This document shows, one piece after another, positions 25,437-33,191 of a stretch of DNA of 64,000 nucleotides. The position numbers and the translations under genes were made by a program. The stretch is from SP197 sp965242595. Its GTDB lineage: Bacteria; Pseudomonadota; Alphaproteobacteria; SP197. Each line of letters starts with the position of its first letter. Within the stretch, counting starts at the first letter, position 1. The notes under the pieces are model-generated. The model was not told where the DNA came from, ran no database searches, and saw only the letters and a list, made by a program, of their open reading frames with translations. The stretch covers positions 1,488,001 through 1,552,000 of the forward strand of contig OZ251464.1 of the NCBI GenBank assembly GCA_965242595.1. The letters are read 5' to 3'.

Positions 25437-25676
25437 CTATGGCAGTAGCTTGATCGCGGCGACAATCAGGCCGCCAACCGCGAGGATGGCCAGCAACAGG
25501 CGGTTCACACCGCGCTCTATGAGGGTCTCCAGGCGAGCGATGTCGGCTTTGGTGGCAACACCTTCGGTGACGGCATCGCGGACCATGATGACGGCCGCCT
25601 CGGCCTGCTTCTCGTCGAAGCCGGCGTCTCGGAGCAGCTTGGCGGCCGCATAAGTGTCGAAGGTGGCGACAGTCAT
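25437..25676 (-). CDS. Small DUF1640/CCDC90-like coiled-coil membrane protein
   Basis: A 79-residue protein. FDTYAAAKLLRDAGFDEKQAEAAVIMV is the head domain of the CCDC90/DUF1640 family (relatives of the mitochondrial uniporter regulator MCUR1). ATKADIARLETLIERGVNRL forms a short coiled coil, and the final 20 residues are one transmembrane helix. The start at 25676 has a TGGAGA site; the upstream Met of the open frame lacks one. In bacteria these are frequently found near toxin or nuclease genes, with unknown role. It lies 61 bases after the PLP-lyase gene. Confidence 0.7.
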   Translation of the reverse strand: MTVATFDTYAAAKLLRDAGFDEKQAEAAVIMVRDAVTEGVATKADIARLETLIERGVNRLLLAILAVGGLIVAAIKLLP

Positions 25677-25737
25677 GGCGGATTTCTCCAGAGGCCGCAA
25701 ACGGCTAGCACGGCCCGGCCAGGGCGGCAAGGGCGCC

Positions 25738-26688
25738 TTATCCCAGCAAGCGGGCGAGCAGGGCGCGGTCGATGTTGCCGCCGGTGAGGATCAGGGCCAC
25801 CTTGCGGCCTTGCATGACCTCGCGCTCTTTCAGCAGGGCGGCCAGGGGGGCGGCGCCGGCGCCTTCGGCCAGATTGTGGGTATCGGTGAGGTAATGGCCC
25901 ATGGCGGCGGCAATTTCGTCTTCTTCCACCGTCACGATGCGCTCCACCCCGGCGGCGATCTCGGCCAGGGCCTGGGGATGGGGGGTGCGAACCGCCAGCC
26001 CATCGGCGATGGTATCGGCGCTGGCGGTGGCGACCGCCTGGCCGCGGGCGAGCGAAAGCGCATAGGCGGGGGCGGCGGCGGCAACCACGCCGACGATGTT
26101 CGCGGACCGGCCCAGCGCGTCGCGGACCCGCAGCGCGGCGCAGATGCCGGAGCCCAGGCCGATGGGGACATAGACGGTATCGAAATCGCCGCCATGATCG
26201 AACAGCTCCAGCGCATAGCTGGCGACGCCTTCCACCAGGTCGTCGTGGAAGGAGGGCAGCATGTGGAGGCCGTGCCGCGCCGCCAGCCGCTGGGCGTGTT
26301 CCAGGGCATCCTGGAAATCGCGCCCATGTTCCACCAGCGTGGCGCCCAGGGCCGCCATGGCAGCGTTTTTTTCCACCGAATTGCCGTGGGGCACGACCAC
26401 GGTGGCGGAAAGGCCGGCGCGGGCGGCGGCGAAGGCGACGCTTTGCCCGTGATTGCCGCGGGTGGCGGCGACCACGCCTTTCACCCCCGCCTGGCGCGCC
26501 TTCAACGCCGCCATATAGGCCAGGCCGCCGCGCAGCTTGAAGGCGCCGATGGCGGTGTGGTTTTCGTGCTTGACCCAGACCTGGGCGCCGCTGCGGCGCG
26601 CCAGCAATGGCCAGCGGTGAAGCGGAGTGGGGGCGACGACGCGCCCGACCAGGGCGGCCGTGGCCCGCAGGCTTTGCAGGCCTCTCAT
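25738..26688 (-). CDS. Threonine/serine dehydratase-family PLP enzyme
   Basis: A 316-residue fold-type II PLP enzyme without a regulatory ACT domain. PLP Lys is in AFKLRGG, the Gly-rich phosphate loop is GLGSGI and substrate segment is TRGNHGQSVAFAA. The closing LTGGNIDRALLARLL is typical of threonine/hydroxyaspartate dehydratases and serine racemases. It eliminates water and ammonia from a hydroxy amino acid, giving a 2-oxo acid; the exact substrate is open. It overlaps the cystathionine-lyase gene by four bases (ATGA), so the two are translationally coupled. Confidence 0.88.
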   Translation of the reverse strand: MRGLQSLRATAALVGRVVAPTPLHRWPLLARRSGAQVWVKHENHTAIGAFKLRGGLAYMAALKARQAGVKGVVAATRGNHGQSVAFAAARAGLSATVVVPHGNSVEKNAAMAALGATLVEHGRDFQDALEHAQRLAARHGLHMLPSFHDDLVEGVASYALELFDHGGDFDTVYVPIGLGSGICAALRVRDALGRSANIVGVVAAAAPAYALSLARGQAVATASADTIADGLAVRTPHPQALAEIAAGVERIVTVEEDEIAAAMGHYLTDTHNLAEGAGAAPLAALLKEREVMQGRKVALILTGGNIDRALLARLLG

Positions 26689-27851
26689 CCTTCGCCCGCC
26701 AGCCTGGCGAAGCCGGCCTCCAGATCGGCGATAAGGTCGCCCGCATCTTCCAGGCCGGCATGGAGGCGCAGCAGCTGGCCGTCTTCGCGCCAGGGGACGG
26801 CGGTGCGCTCGTCGGCGGGATCGACCGGCACCAGCAGGCTTTCGTAGCCGCCCCAGGACCAGCCCATGCCGAACAGCCTCATGCCGTCCAGCATGGCGGC
26901 CAGCCGTGGGCGCTCTACCGGATGCAGCAGCACGCCGAACAGGCCGCTGGCGCCGGTGAAATCGCGCCGCCACAGGGTGTGGCCGGGATCGCCCTCCAGG
27001 CCGGGATGCAGCACCCGCTTGACCTCCGGGCGGGCCTGGAGCCAGCGGGCGAGCTTCAGCCCGGTTTCGTGGTGGCGGCGCATGCGCACCGCCAGGGTGC
27101 GGATGCCGCGCTGGCTGAGATAGGCGTCGTCGGGGCCGATGCAATTGCCCAGGGCCAGGAAGGTTTTCCACAGCCGCTCGGCGTGGGGCTGGCGGGCGGC
27201 GACCAGCCCGCACATGGCGTCGGAATGGCCGACGACATATTTGGTGCCCGCCTGCAGCACGATATCGGCGCCCAGCCGAAAGGGCTTGCAGACATAGCCG
27301 CCGGCCCAGGTGTTGTCGGCGACGACCACGGCGCCCCCTTCATGGGCGGCGGCGGCGATGGCGGGCAGATCCTGGACCTCGAAGGTGACGGAGCCGGGGC
27401 TTTCCACATAGACGACGCGGGTTTGCGGGCGCATCAGGGCGGCGATGCCGGCGCCGACGGTGGGGCTGTAGAAGCTGGCCTCGACGCCGAAACGCTTCAG
27501 GGTGCCGCAGGCGAAGGCGCGGGCCGGGCGATAGGCGGAATCGGTGATCAGCAGATGGTCGCCGGCCTTCAGAAAGGCCATCAGCGCGGTGACGATGGCC
27601 GCCTTGCCGGAACCGCAGGCCACCGCCATATCGCCGCCTTCCAGGGCGCAGAAGGCATCCAGCAGCGAAAAGACGGTGGGCGTGCCGTTGCGGCCATAAA
27701 CCACTTGGCGCGGATCGCGGCCCTGGGCGGCCTCCAGCGCCGCCATGGTGGGAAACAGCACGGTGGAGGCGTGATAGACCGGCGGATTGACGATGCCGTG
27801 ATTGCCGTGGGGATCGCGCCCGGCGGTGGTGACGCGGGTGTCGTCTTTCAT
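26685..27851 (-). CDS. metC: Cystathionine beta-lyase-type Cys/Met PLP enzyme
   Basis: A 388-residue fold-type I PLP enzyme. NPPVYHASTVLFP and YGRNGTPT open it, CGSGKAAIVTAL precedes, VVADNTWAGGY holds the PLP-pyridine Asp and QAGTKYVVGHSDAM the Schiff-base Lys. The GSGxxA and YxRxGTPT features match proteobacterial MetC-type beta-lyases better than MetB or MetY. It cleaves cystathionine to homocysteine, pyruvate and ammonia, or acts as a cysteine desulfhydrase. It sits inside a minus-strand run with cysK, alaX and a sulfurtransferase. Confidence 0.88.
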   Translation of the reverse strand: MKDDTRVTTAGRDPHGNHGIVNPPVYHASTVLFPTMAALEAAQGRDPRQVVYGRNGTPTVFSLLDAFCALEGGDMAVACGSGKAAIVTALMAFLKAGDHLLITDSAYRPARAFACGTLKRFGVEASFYSPTVGAGIAALMRPQTRVVYVESPGSVTFEVQDLPAIAAAAHEGGAVVVADNTWAGGYVCKPFRLGADIVLQAGTKYVVGHSDAMCGLVAARQPHAERLWKTFLALGNCIGPDDAYLSQRGIRTLAVRMRRHHETGLKLARWLQARPEVKRVLHPGLEGDPGHTLWRRDFTGASGLFGVLLHPVERPRLAAMLDGMRLFGMGWSWGGYESLLVPVDPADERTAVPWREDGQLLRLHAGLEDAGDLIADLEAGFARLAGEG

Positions 27852-27891
27852 GCCTTATCGTCCTTCGGCGTGCTGGCTGGAGGGCGGCGCA

Positions 27892-28467
27892 CTATGGCAA
27901 GGCGGGCGCGGCGCCACCAGCGGCGGGAAGCGAGGGCACCAGCCAGGAGCGGGTGCGGCGCAGCTCGCGAAAGCCGGCGCGGCGGTAGAGGTCCAGCGCG
28001 CGGGGATGGTCGCGCCCGTTGGTATCGACCAGCACCTTCGCTGTTCCCTGCCGCCACAGGGAGGCCAGCGCCCAATCCAGGAAATAGCCGCCCAGACCCT
28101 GGCCCAGAAAGGCCGGCAGCAGGCCGAACAGGGCCAGTTCGGCGGCGGGGAGGCGGCGGAAATCGAGCTCGGCGAAGCCTGCCGGGGCGCCGCCGGCCTG
28201 CAACAGGTGAATCTCCACCTGCGGATCCTGCAGGGTCGCCGCCAGCTGCCGGGGCGGCCATTGCAGGCGGTCGGTCCAGTGATAGGCGTGGCCGACGGCG
28301 CGGTAGAGGCGGAGATAGGCAGCCGTTGTCGGCGCAACGAGGTGGCGGATGGCGAGGTCGCGGCGCGGGGCCGGGCGCGGCGGGCGCGGCGGCGGGCTTG
28401 TCATCTCCAGGAAGACGATGACGGTCTCCAGCACGCGCTGCCGGTCGCGCTTGTGGACGAGCGACAT
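27892..28467 (-). CDS. GNAT-family N-acetyltransferase
   Basis: A 191-residue acetyltransferase. After the LETVIVFLEMTSPP lead there is RLYRAVGHAYHWTDRLQW and a central AELALFGLLPAFLGQGLGGYFLDWAL holding the acetyl-CoA pyrophosphate loop (Q-G-x-G-G), with RALDLYRRAGFREL near the end. The small amine substrate is unknown. The start at 28467 lies 14 bases after the sulfurtransferase stop; an in-frame Met upstream would overlap that gene. A member of the cysK-metC run. Confidence 0.83.
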   Translation of the reverse strand: MSLVHKRDRQRVLETVIVFLEMTSPPPRPPRPAPRRDLAIRHLVAPTTAAYLRLYRAVGHAYHWTDRLQWPPRQLAATLQDPQVEIHLLQAGGAPAGFAELDFRRLPAAELALFGLLPAFLGQGLGGYFLDWALASLWRQGTAKVLVDTNGRDHPRALDLYRRAGFRELRRTRSWLVPSLPAAGGAAPALP

Positions 28468-28481
28468 CGGGACGGGTGAGA

Positions 28482-29366
28482 TCAGGCCGGGCCGGTGGCC
28501 ACCGGGGTGTCGTCGCGCCCGCCCCATTCGCACCAGGAGCCGTCGTAAACCGCCACCCTGCGCGCGCCGACGGCATGAAGAGCCAGCGCCAGGAAGCAGG
28601 CGCTGATGCCGGAACCGCAGGTGGTGACGATGGGGCGGGCGGGATCGACGCCGGCGGCCCGGAAGGCGGCCCGGATGGCGGCGTCGTCCAGCAGGGTGGC
28701 GGCGTCGCTCAGCAGGCTATCGTGGGGCAGGTTGACGCTGCCGGGGATGTGGCCGGCGCGCAGGCCGGGGCGCGGTTCCGGCGCGCTGCCGGCAAAGCGG
28801 CCCGGGCTTCTGGCATCGACCGCCTGCTCGCGCCCGCCCCCCAGCTGGGCGCGCATCTGGTCCAGGTCGCGCAGCAGCAGGGTGTTCATGCGGGCGGTGA
28901 AATGGCGCTCGCGCGGGGTGGGCGCCCGGTCGGATGTGGGCCGGCCCTCGGCGATCCATTTGGCAAGGCCGCCATCCAGCACGGCGATATCTTCGTGGCC
29001 GAAGACGCGGAACATCCACCACACTCGGGCGGCGGCCATCATGGTGCCGCCATCGCAGACCACGATCCTGACGCCATCGCCCAGGCCCAGGCGGCGCACC
29101 CGGCTGGAAAACTTTTCCGGCGCGGGCAGCATGTGGGGAAGGGGGCTGGCATGGTCGCAGATATCGTCGATGTCGAAGAAGATGGCGCCGGGGATGTGCC
29201 TTTCGGCGTATTCGGCCCTGGCGTCGCGCTCTTCTCCGGGCAGATACCAGGAGGCATCGACCACGCGCAGGTCGGGGGCGTCCAGATGTTGCGCCAGCCA
29301 GCGGGTGGAGACCAGCCCGGGGCGGTTGCCGTCCTGCGGGGGAGGCGCTGCGGAGCCTGCGGCCAC
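28482..29366 (-). CDS. sseA: 3-Mercaptopyruvate/thiosulfate sulfurtransferase
   Basis: A 294-residue two-domain rhodanese. The N-terminal domain (LVSTRWLAQHLDAPDLRVVDASWYLP, with the inactive-Cys region VCDGG) is followed by the active domain with TTCGSGISACFLALAL; the CGSG loop indicates 3-mercaptopyruvate preference rather than CRKG-type thiosulfate. It converts mercaptopyruvate, derived from cysteine, to pyruvate with transfer of sulfur to an acceptor such as thiol or cyanide. GTG at 29366 is chosen because it comes just after the upstream gene's stop; no ATG is available in frame at that point. Confidence 0.88.
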   Translation of the reverse strand: MAAGSAAPPPQDGNRPGLVSTRWLAQHLDAPDLRVVDASWYLPGEERDARAEYAERHIPGAIFFDIDDICDHASPLPHMLPAPEKFSSRVRRLGLGDGVRIVVCDGGTMMAAARVWWMFRVFGHEDIAVLDGGLAKWIAEGRPTSDRAPTPRERHFTARMNTLLLRDLDQMRAQLGGGREQAVDARSPGRFAGSAPEPRPGLRAGHIPGSVNLPHDSLLSDAATLLDDAAIRAAFRAAGVDPARPIVTTCGSGISACFLALALHAVGARRVAVYDGSWCEWGGRDDTPVATGPA

Positions 29367-29370
29367 GGCC

Positions 29371-30078
29371 CTAATCCAGCAGCACCAGGTTGATGCGCCG
29401 GTTCTGCCGGCCCTTGTTTTCGATTTTGGCGACCGCGACGGCGCCCAGCTCGCCGGTGCGCGCGACATGGGTGCCACCGCAGGGTTGCAGGTCGATGCCC
29501 TCGATCTCCAGCAGACGCACCCGGCCGTGGCCGCGCGGCGGTGTCACCGACATGGAGCGGATCAGCTCCGGGCGCCGGTCCAGCTCTTCCTCGGCGATCC
29601 AGCGCGCCCGCACCTCCCGGTCGGCGGCCACCACTTCGGCGATCTTCGCGGTCAGATCGTCTTTGGTCATGTCCGGCTGCGGCCAGTTGAGGTCGATGCG
29701 GCTCTTGCGCTCGCCCACGGCGGCCCCGGTGATCTCGGCATCGACCAGGGCGCAGACCACATGCAGGGCCGTGTGCATGCGCATATGGCGAAAGCGCCGC
29801 TGCCAGTCGATGGCGGCCGTCACCGCCGTGCCGACGGGCGGCAGCGATGCGTCTTCGGCGGCGATATGGACCACATCGTCAGTCTCTTCCCCTTTCAGGG
29901 CATCGACGATGGGGATGGCCGCGCCGGCGGCGGGCTGCAGGCTGCCGCTGTCGCCCGGCTGGCCGCCGCCGGTGGGATAGAACACCGTGCGGTCGAGACG
30001 GATGCGCCGCCCGTCCACGGCCACAACGGTGGCTTGGCAGCGCCTGGCATAGGCATCGTGGCGGAAGATCGCCTCCAT
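29371..30078 (-). CDS. Alanyl-tRNA editing protein AlaX-like
   Basis: A 235-residue free-standing editing domain that hydrolyses mischarged Ser- or Gly-tRNA(Ala). The zinc site is complete: His102/His106 in HTALH, and Cys200/His204 in CGGTH. The segment DRTVFYPTGGGQPGDSG opens the domain. AlaX (with or without the AlaRS-like extension) normally guards translation; here it sits nine bases after cysK and before sseA, an unusual operonic position. See findings. Confidence 0.9.
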   Translation of the reverse strand: MEAIFRHDAYARRCQATVVAVDGRRIRLDRTVFYPTGGGQPGDSGSLQPAAGAAIPIVDALKGEETDDVVHIAAEDASLPPVGTAVTAAIDWQRRFRHMRMHTALHVVCALVDAEITGAAVGERKSRIDLNWPQPDMTKDDLTAKIAEVVAADREVRARWIAEEELDRRPELIRSMSVTPPRGHGRVRLLEIEGIDLQPCGGTHVARTGELGAVAVAKIENKGRQNRRINLVLLD

Positions 30079-30087
30079 CTCGGAAAC

Positions 30088-31089
30088 CTAGGCCATCCAG
30101 GGCGGGGCGGGAAGGTTGCGTTCCCTCAGAAAGGCCGGGTTGAACAGCTTGCTTTGATAGCGGCTGCCGATATCGGCCAGCACGGTGACGATGGTATGGC
30201 CGGGGCCCAGCTCGGCGGCCAGCTTCACCGCGCCGGCCACATTGATGCCGGTGGAACCGCCCACGCACAGGCCCTCGCCGGCGAGCAGGCCGTAGATGGC
30301 CTCCAGCATCTCCACATCGCTGACCTGCAACGACATGTCGATGGGTGCCCCTTCGATGTTGCGGGTGATGCGGCCCTGGCCGATGCCTTCGGAGATGGAA
30401 CTGCCTTCGGATTTCAGCTCGCCGGTCTGCACCCAGGCGTGCATGCAGGAGCCGAAGGGATCGGCCAGCACGATCTTCACCTCCGGCTTGCGCTCTTTCA
30501 GGGCCATGGCGACGCCGGCCAGGGTGCCGCCGGTGCCGATAGCCGAGACGAAGGCGTCGATCCTGCCATCGGTCTGGCGCCAGATTTCGGGGCCGGTGCC
30601 TTCGATATGGGCCTGGCGGTTGGCGGTGTTGTCGAACTGGTTGGCCCAGATGGCCCCGCCCGGCTCGCGGGCGGCGATCTCGCGGGCCAGCCGCTCCGAC
30701 GTGCGGATGTAGTTCTGCGGATCCTTGTAGGGCTTGGCCGGGGTGAGGTGGAGCTCGGCCCCCAGCGCGCGCAGGGTGTCCTTCTTCTCCTGGCTCTGGG
30801 TCTCCGGCATGACGATGGCCGAGCGATAGCCCAGGGCGTTGCCTATGGTGCAAAGGCCGATGCCGGTGTTGCCGGCCGTGCCTTCGACGATGACGCCGCC
30901 CTTCTGCAAGACACCCCGCCGCTCGGCATCGCGGACGATCCACAACGCCGCCCGATCCTTCACCGACTGGCCGGGATTGAGATGCTCACATTTGGCCAGG
31001 ATGGTGCAGCCGGTCTTCTCGGAAGGCCCGCGCAGCTTCACCAGCGGGGTGTTGCCCACCAGCGAGATCAGGCTGTCATGGACGGTCAT
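30088..31089 (-). CDS. cysK: Cysteine synthase A (O-acetylserine sulfhydrylase)
   Basis: A 333-residue fold-type II PLP enzyme that makes cysteine from O-acetylserine and sulfide. PLP Lys is in NPGQSVKDRAA, the phosphate-binding asparagine loop in VEGTAGNTGIGL, and the conserved GTGGTLAGVAMALKE and SEGSSISEGIGQGRI follow. The ending NLPAPPWMA is typical of a long alphaproteobacterial CysK group. Start at 31089; the extra upstream Met at 31146 is not conserved. It heads the minus-strand sulfur amino-acid run, downstream of an AT-rich leader. Confidence 0.9.
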   Translation of the reverse strand: MTVHDSLISLVGNTPLVKLRGPSEKTGCTILAKCEHLNPGQSVKDRAALWIVRDAERRGVLQKGGVIVEGTAGNTGIGLCTIGNALGYRSAIVMPETQSQEKKDTLRALGAELHLTPAKPYKDPQNYIRTSERLAREIAAREPGGAIWANQFDNTANRQAHIEGTGPEIWRQTDGRIDAFVSAIGTGGTLAGVAMALKERKPEVKIVLADPFGSCMHAWVQTGELKSEGSSISEGIGQGRITRNIEGAPIDMSLQVSDVEMLEAIYGLLAGEGLCVGGSTGINVAGAVKLAAELGPGHTIVTVLADIGSRYQSKLFNPAFLRERNLPAPPWMA

Positions 31090-31196
31090 GGCAGTGTGGC
31101 GTTTCAGTTGCGGCAGCAGCCTAGGCAGGGGTGGGGCGGGGATCAAGGGGCGGCGGCGAAGGCGGGCAGGGGGTGGAGCAAATCCTCATGCTCTGT

Positions 31197-31219
31197 AGCA
31201 GTATTTTCTTCTAACTGCT
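31197..31219. repeat. Short inverted repeat in the AT-rich gap before cysK
   Basis: AGCAGT (31197-31202) and ACTGCT (31214-31219) flank 11 bases in an AT-rich stretch (about 31180-31245) between the cupin gene and cysK. It could be a small operator or a stem in the cysK leader, or part of the cupin gene's 3' end. No convincing -35/-10 pair was found. Confidence 0.3.
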
Positions 31220-31265
31220 TGATATAGACTTCAAATCGTGCGACGCCCTGGCATCCATGATCGGC

Positions 31266-31589
31266 TCAGGCGGCGGTCAGCGGGCGGTCCTTGAACTCGA
31301 TCTCGACGAAAGCGAAGGCATCCTCGCCAGCGTTCACCACATTGTGTTCTACGCCGGCCTCGCGGGCATAGGAGAGGCCGGCCTGGAGTTCGGCCGTGCT
31401 CTCGCCCTCGGCCGTCTCCAGCAGCAGGCGGCCATTCGCCATCGGCACCACGACATAGGCATAGTCGTGGCGGTGCCAGCCGGTCTCGGCCCCAACGGCA
31501 AAGCGCCATTCGGTGACGCGGGCGAAGGCGTTCTCCACCTGCAAGGTGGCGCTTGCGCGCGGCCGTCCCCCGGTTTCGGCTGCCGCCAT
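31266..31589 (-). CDS. Cupin-domain protein
   Basis: A 107-residue single cupin barrel. The first motif, GWHRHDYAYVVVPMANG, has His-x-His-x4, and the second, VEHNVVNAGEDAFAFVEIEF, has the His. Small cupins of this kind are ligand sensors, isomerases or small dioxygenases. It is divergent from the class III aminotransferase gene, 144 bases away. The start at 31589 has an AGGGAGA site eight bases upstream; another Met six codons earlier has a weaker site. Confidence 0.75.
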   Translation of the reverse strand: MAAAETGGRPRASATLQVENAFARVTEWRFAVGAETGWHRHDYAYVVVPMANGRLLLETAEGESTAELQAGLSYAREAGVEHNVVNAGEDAFAFVEIEFKDRPLTAA

Positions 31590-31669
31590 GGTGTCTCTCC
31601 CTGTCATCTATCCCTTGCCGCCGCCGGGCGGGGCGGCTAGGCTTGCCACCTTCGCACCTGCCGTGGCTC

Positions 31670-31706
31670 GTCACAAGAGGTGAGCGGCCAGGGGGCGCGT
31701 TGTGAC
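31670..31706. promoter_or_regulatory. Inverted repeat GTCACAA-N23-TTGTGAC, candidate operator
   Basis: GTCACAA (31670-31676) and its exact reverse complement TTGTGAC (31700-31706) lie in the divergent gap between the cupin and aminotransferase genes, 28 to 64 bases before the aminotransferase GTG. The centre-to-centre distance of 30 bases (about three helical turns) suits a dimeric regulator binding two half-sites. No linked regulator gene was found. Confidence 0.4.
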
Positions 31707-31733
31707 ACAGGGAAACCGCGAGGAGGGGCCTCC

Positions 31734-33128
31734 GTGAGACGCAATTTCAATGTCGATGTCGAAGGGCTGATGGCCAAGGACAAGGCCCATGCCATGCACC
31801 CCTGGCACGAATTCGGGCGCCAGGACCACACCTTGCTGGCCGATTCGGAAGGCATCTATGTCTATGACGGCGAGGGCAACAAATATATCGACGGCATCGG
31901 CGGCATGTGGGCCGTGCAGCTGGGCTATGGCAACGAGGAGATGGCCCAGGCCATCGCCGATCAGACCCGCAGCATGGTCTATTATTCGCCCTGGTCGATG
32001 GCCACGCCGCCCCATGCCGAGCTTTCGGCCAAGCTGGCGACCCTGACGCCGGGCGATCTCAACCGCTTCTTCTATTCCACCGGTGGCTCCACCGCCAACG
32101 AGGCCGCCATTCGCTTTGCCCATTACTACTGGAACGTGATGGAAAGGCGCGGCAAGAAGCACATCCTGACCCGGGCCGACGCCTATCACGGCAGCACCTA
32201 TCTGGCCGATTCCCTGTGCGGAAAACCCGGCAACGACAACCGCATGGAGCGTGAGACCGGCTGGATCTCCCACCTCTCCTCGCCCAACCCCTACCGCAAG
32301 CCGGAGGGAATGACCGACGAGGCCTTCAAGGACCGGCTGATCGCCGAGCTGGAGGCGAAGATCGAAGAGCTGGGGGCCGAAAATGTGGCCGCCTTCATCG
32401 CCGAGCCGGTGCTGGCCTCGGGCGGCGTCATCGTGCCGCCCGAGGGTTATCAGCGGGCCTGCCTGGAGGTCTGCCGCAGGAACGAGGTGCTCTATATCTC
32501 CGACGAGGTGGTGACCGGCTTCGGCCGCATGGGCCATTTCTTCGCCTCCGAGCCGGTGTTCGACATCGTGCCCGACATCGTGACGGCCGCGAAGGGCTTC
32601 ACCTCCGGCTATGTGCCGGCAGGGCTCACCGCCATCTCGGAGAAGCTGCACCAGGATGTGATCGACCGTTCCGGCGATTCCGCCACCTTCTCCATGGGCT
32701 TTACCTATTCCGGCCATCCGGTGGCCATGGCGGCGGCGCTGAAGAACATCGAGATCATGGAGCGCGAGCGCATCATGGACCATGCCCGCGAGATGGGGGG
32801 CTATTTCCAGGACCGGCTGCGCTCCCTGGCCGACCTGCCGATGGTGGGCGATGTGCGCGGCGTCGGCCTGATGGGCTGCATCGAATGCGTCGAGAGCAAG
32901 GCCAGCCGCAAGGCCTTCGACGACAGCCTCGACGTCGGCAAAAGGATCGACAGCAAATGCCAGCAATACGGCCTGATCCTGCGGCCGATGTGGCATCTGT
33001 GCGTGTTCTCGCCGCCGATCGTCATCTCCAGGAAGCAGGTGGACGACATGGTGGAGATCATGGACCGGGCCATCCGGGAGGTCGCCGACGAGATGATTCG
33101 CGACGGTTCCTGGGACGGCAAGGACTAG
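31734..33128 (+). CDS. Class III (omega-amino acid/polyamine:pyruvate-type) aminotransferase
   Basis: A 464-residue fold-type I PLP enzyme. It contains LADSEGIYVYDGEGNKYIDGIGG, YSTGGSTANEAAIRFAHYYW and YHGSTYLADSLCG. The PLP Asp is in SDEVVTGFGRMGHFFASE, the Schiff-base Lys in IVTAAKGFTSGYVPAG. The family covers omega-amino acid, taurine, putrescine and 4-aminobutyrate aminotransferases, and the substrate cannot be fixed from sequence. GTG at 31734 has GAGGAGG nine bases upstream; the open frame upstream is not conserved. With the divergent cupin it may form a small regulated unit. Confidence 0.9.
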   Translation: MRRNFNVDVEGLMAKDKAHAMHPWHEFGRQDHTLLADSEGIYVYDGEGNKYIDGIGGMWAVQLGYGNEEMAQAIADQTRSMVYYSPWSMATPPHAELSAKLATLTPGDLNRFFYSTGGSTANEAAIRFAHYYWNVMERRGKKHILTRADAYHGSTYLADSLCGKPGNDNRMERETGWISHLSSPNPYRKPEGMTDEAFKDRLIAELEAKIEELGAENVAAFIAEPVLASGGVIVPPEGYQRACLEVCRRNEVLYISDEVVTGFGRMGHFFASEPVFDIVPDIVTAAKGFTSGYVPAGLTAISEKLHQDVIDRSGDSATFSMGFTYSGHPVAMAAALKNIEIMERERIMDHAREMGGYFQDRLRSLADLPMVGDVRGVGLMGCIECVESKASRKAFDDSLDVGKRIDSKCQQYGLILRPMWHLCVFSPPIVISRKQVDDMVEIMDRAIREVADEMIRDGSWDGKD

Positions 33129-33171
33129 CGCGCGGAGGCCGGCCGCCTCACACCGCCCCCGCGTGCTGCCG

Positions 33172-33191
33172 CGCCCGGCTACGCCCGGCTA
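33172..33191. repeat. Tandem 10-bp repeat between convergent genes
   Basis: CGCCCGGCTA occurs twice end to end in the short gap between the aminotransferase and ppx genes, just touching the ppx stop. A GAGGC-N5-GCCTC hairpin (33135-33149) lies to its left. Both may help terminate converging transcripts but no T-run is present. Confidence 0.3.
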
